From contig CADDZH010000155.1 in assembly GCA_902812455.1 (NCBI GenBank), positions 1 to 8,262 on the forward strand: DNA of 8,262 nucleotides, in the 5' to 3' direction. The stretch comes from Chloroflexota bacterium. Its GTDB lineage: Bacteria; Chloroflexota; Ktedonobacteria; Ktedonobacterales; Ktedonobacteraceae. Positions 6,392 through 8,262 of this stretch are shown one piece after another. The notes under the pieces were generated by a model that was given only the letters and a program-made list of their open reading frames with translations, had not been told where the DNA came from and ran no database searches. The stretch's first letter is position 1. Each line of letters opens with the position of its first letter. Both the position numbers and the translations under genes were made by a program.

Positions 6392-7252
6392 ATGCCTGGC
6401 GTACGCAGTGTTATTTCCACTCTGACCCCTAACGGCGAAGAGGTTATGGGGCCAGATACGCTTATCTGGCACTATCCCGACCCCAATGTTGTAAACGGTT
6501 CCCTATTGACGGTTGAAAGCAACCATTTCTGCGTAGTCAAATCACGCGGTGCGATTCTGAACGTCTATGAGACGGGGCAGTACCCGCTCCAGACGCCCGA
6601 TCGGCCTCTTTTTGGCAGGTTTGTGCAGGATTATTATGGTGGACAAAGCCCGTGGCAGTACGAGGTATTGTATATCAACCGTGCCAAGCTCGTGCTGAAG
6701 GCGAGCGGCGTGGCGCTATCGAGCGAGATGGCCGAGATGGTGTATGACGTGGACTACTATATCCATGTTGAGTCACGCGAAAATGCCTTGCTGCTGGTCC
6801 AGCATATGCCGTACCGGGGACACACCTTAAACACACAGCAAATCAATGCTTATGCCGGGCCGGTGATCGAGCAGGCAGTCAACCAGCTCGTACAAATTAC
6901 CCCGCTGGAGTCGATCAACGAAAAAATACATGACCTCTCACAGATTGTGTTCCAGCATCTCCAGCAATTCCTGGCGATCTACGGCATTACGCTGGATACG
7001 GTGAAAGTCCTGGTCTTCCCGCGCGATGAGCGGATGAAGGCGCTGATCGCGCTCAAGGCTTTTGGACTCAGCGAATTGGACGCGGTGCGCTACTACACGG
7101 CGATGCTCATGGCAGAACGGGGTATTGTCTCCGCTCCCAATATGGCTATCGGGCAGCCCTTCAATATTAACGGCGTGCAGCCAATAATGAGCACGGATCG
7201 ATTTGGGGTACATGCGCCTGCTCCGCCTCCAACCGGGCCACAGAGGCAATAG
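6392..7252 (+). CDS. SPFH/Band 7 domain protein, YdjI-like
   Basis: The 286-residue protein resembles the SPFH branch often annotated as YdjI-like or 'virion core protein'; such proteins assemble into scaffolds at membranes, often with a dedicated partner. Recognisable are LIWHYPDPNVVNGS (24-37), typical of the N-terminus of this branch, and the SPFH core from about 38 to 210, with VYETGQYPLQT (58-68), FVQDYYGGQSPWQYEV (77-92) and a YGITLDTVKVLVFPRDE segment (197-213). A helical part (about 212-245) and a Pro-rich tail (APAPPPTGP, 275-283) follow. There is no transmembrane helix or signal peptide, so membrane contact would be peripheral. The C-terminal zinc ribbon found in many relatives is absent. 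The start is the ATG at 6392, with GGAG 7 nt upstream. It is first in a likely operon with the helical protein that begins 20 nt after its stop. The exact role is unknown. Confidence 0.85.
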   Translation: MPGVRSVISTLTPNGEEVMGPDTLIWHYPDPNVVNGSLLTVESNHFCVVKSRGAILNVYETGQYPLQTPDRPLFGRFVQDYYGGQSPWQYEVLYINRAKLVLKASGVALSSEMAEMVYDVDYYIHVESRENALLLVQHMPYRGHTLNTQQINAYAGPVIEQAVNQLVQITPLESINEKIHDLSQIVFQHLQQFLAIYGITLDTVKVLVFPRDERMKALIALKAFGLSELDAVRYYTAMLMAERGIVSAPNMAIGQPFNINGVQPIMSTDRFGVHAPAPPPTGPQRQ

Positions 7253-7272
7253 GATTGCAAGAGAAGGTGGTT

Positions 7273-7824
7273 ATGATGAGTTCGGAACCATCTGAAGACC
7301 CGGTGGTGCAGCAGTTGCAATTGCTGCTTTCGGGATATGGCTACAATTTTTATAGCCGCACGAACCAGGCGCGTGCAGATGATTTGCTTGTGCGCGAGCG
7401 GGCAACCTATCATCTGAACCAGGCGGCCAATATGCTGTCAACGTTGCGCAACGAGTACCAGCGCCGCTTCATACCGCCGCTGACGCGGGCTAATCCATTC
7501 CCGCCAGCAGAGGTCATGGCGCAGGTACGCGAGCTTGAGGCCGTGCAGCAGGAGCTTTCGGGCGTCGAGGCACATATTCGCGGGATGTCGATGCCGGCCC
7601 AGGATCGCATCTGGTGGCGCTTCCGCCAGGAGCAGCCGCTGCTGGCGCAGTTGCTCAACTTTGACCTGGCCCTGGTACGCGCCAGCGAGCAGGTCTACCA
7701 GTATGTGTCGCAACTGACGCCCGAAGGCTGGAACAGCCAGGGGAGCAGCCAGTTGCGGCAGCTCATCCAGCAGTTGAAGCAGATCGCACAAGATCGCGAG
7801 CGGTTCTTGTTGTTGCAGATGTAG
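7273..7824 (+). CDS. Helical protein of unknown function, probable partner of the SPFH protein
   Basis: I do not recognise this family. The product is 183 residues, with no cysteine, signal peptide or membrane segment. It is rich in Gln, Leu, Arg and Glu and looks like a helical bundle: helices at about 9-20, 31-65, 78-104 and 111-146, broken by PP and PFPP near 68-78, and a final amphipathic, possibly coiled-coil helix at about 157-182. A distinctive DRIWWRFRQE lies at 111-120. It follows the SPFH gene by 20 nt in the same direction, which suggests co-expression and perhaps binding to the SPFH scaffold (inference). The start is uncertain: ATG 7273 and ATG 7276 are adjacent, with AAGG 5 or 8 nt upstream. 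A TTG at 7255 would add six residues that include the ribosome binding site and is less likely. Confidence 0.8.
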   Translation: MMSSEPSEDPVVQQLQLLLSGYGYNFYSRTNQARADDLLVRERATYHLNQAANMLSTLRNEYQRRFIPPLTRANPFPPAEVMAQVRELEAVQQELSGVEAHIRGMSMPAQDRIWWRFRQEQPLLAQLLNFDLALVRASEQVYQYVSQLTPEGWNSQGSSQLRQLIQQLKQIAQDRERFLLLQM

Positions 7825-7830
7825 CATTTG

Positions 7831-7870
7831 AGGGCAGGTATGTTCGTGCCTGCCCTACCGGTTTGTTTTT
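7831..7870 (+). terminator. Hairpin and T-rich tract after the SPFH operon
   Basis: Arms AGGGCAGG (7831-7838) and CCTGCCCT (7849-7856) are exact inverted copies with a 10-nt loop. ACCGG and then TTTGTTTTTG follow. The stem is strong but the T-tract begins about 6 nt late and is interrupted, so this is an imperfect intrinsic terminator. It begins 7 nt after the helical protein stop and ends before the transporter start, where a terminator would be expected. It could equally be another intergenic palindromic repeat. Confidence 0.55.
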
Positions 7871-7893
7871 GTCTTGAGCAACGCCACCTGATT

Positions 7894-8262
7894 ATGAAAA
7901 GCCAACCGGAAGGGCTGTGGAAGCATCGCGATTTCCTCAAGCTATGGGTGGGGCACACCATCTCCAATTTTGGGAATGGCATTACCGGAATAGCCCTGCC
8001 GCTGACTGCCGTGCTGGCGCTGGCCGCTACTCCTGCGCAAATGGGTATTCTAAGCGCCCTGGGCAGCATCTCTGCCTTAGTGTTTGGCTTGCTGGCAGGA
8101 GTCTGGGTTGACCGGCTGCGCCGCCGCCCGATCCTGATTATAACTGACCTGGGTCGCGCGCTCCTGCTTGGCTCAATCCCTCTGGCGGCACTGCTTGGCG
8201 TGTTACACCTTTTCCAGCTCTATATCGTGGCTGCGCTGGTAGGAGTGTTGACAGTCTTCTTC
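7894..8262 (+). CDS. MFS transporter, EntS-like exporter family (5' part)
   Basis: The first 123 codons are visible and the frame is open at the window edge; a full member has about 400-430 residues. The protein begins KSQPEGLWKHRDFLKLWVG, a usual opening for MFS exporters of the EntS/MFS_3 type. Four hydrophobic helices are seen at about 14-42, 46-70, 79-101 and 104-123. The conserved loop 2-3 motif A is GVWVDRLRRRP at 69-79, with the charged D and R residues intact. It is probably a proton-driven exporter of a drug or siderophore; the substrate cannot be told from this part. The start is the ATG at 7894, where homology-like sequence begins. It lacks a clear Shine-Dalgarno sequence. An in-frame ATG at 7840 has GAGG 6 nt upstream but lies inside the hairpin and adds a Cys/Pro-containing leader unlike the family. 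Confidence 0.92.
   Translation, partial: MKSQPEGLWKHRDFLKLWVGHTISNFGNGITGIALPLTAVLALAATPAQMGILSALGSISALVFGLLAGVWVDRLRRRPILIITDLGRALLLGSIPLAALLGVLHLFQLYIVAALVGVLTVFF

Noticed and set aside
7438..7827. 129-residue minus-strand ORF
   Set aside because: It is antisense to the helical protein gene. The plus-strand reading has a ribosome binding site and operon context; this one has neither.
7917..8111. 64-residue plus-strand ORF
   Set aside because: It is out of frame with the MFS transporter, whose motif A and helices are clear in the other frame.

Overview
The window looks like chromosomal DNA from a free-living bacterium with moderately high GC. Long-tailed membrane Ser/Thr kinases, a bacterial type IB topoisomerase and intergenic regions filled with short palindromic repeats fit a Chloroflexota lineage, possibly Ktedonobacteria. 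That placement is an inference from gene style, not from a marker comparison. There is no rRNA, tRNA, CRISPR array, integrase or transposase gene.

Layout: four genes lie on the minus strand between about 113 and 6141. In transcription order they are DNA topoisomerase IB (6141-5017), a MerA/Lpd-like FAD disulfide oxidoreductase (5011-3641), a membrane Ser/Thr protein kinase (3329-1719) and the GTPase Obg (1426-113). The first two form a tight pair with a 5-nt gap, and the ribosome binding site of the second sits in the last codons of the first. The kinase and obg each stand behind a 290-310 nt spacer and probably have their own promoters. From 6392 the genes run on the plus strand: a YdjI-like SPFH-domain protein, a small helical protein of unknown function 20 nt downstream (a likely two-gene operon), a hairpin, and the 5' part of an MFS transporter that runs off the window end.

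The coding content is mostly housekeeping or ordinary accessory. I did not find a clear undescribed system. The least familiar part is the SPFH gene with its helical partner. The most unusual DNA is intergenic. A REP-like palindrome family occurs at 1515-1545 and in a compound 122-bp element at 3444-3565. A second short dispersed repeat occurs near 24-48, 1588-1665 and 6158-6184, always in the same orientation. A perfect 42-bp direct duplication copies the 3' end of the oxidoreductase gene next to the compound repeat.

Several starts differ from the longest open frame. Obg, the kinase, the topoisomerase and the helical protein all have better internal starts supported by Shine-Dalgarno sequences.
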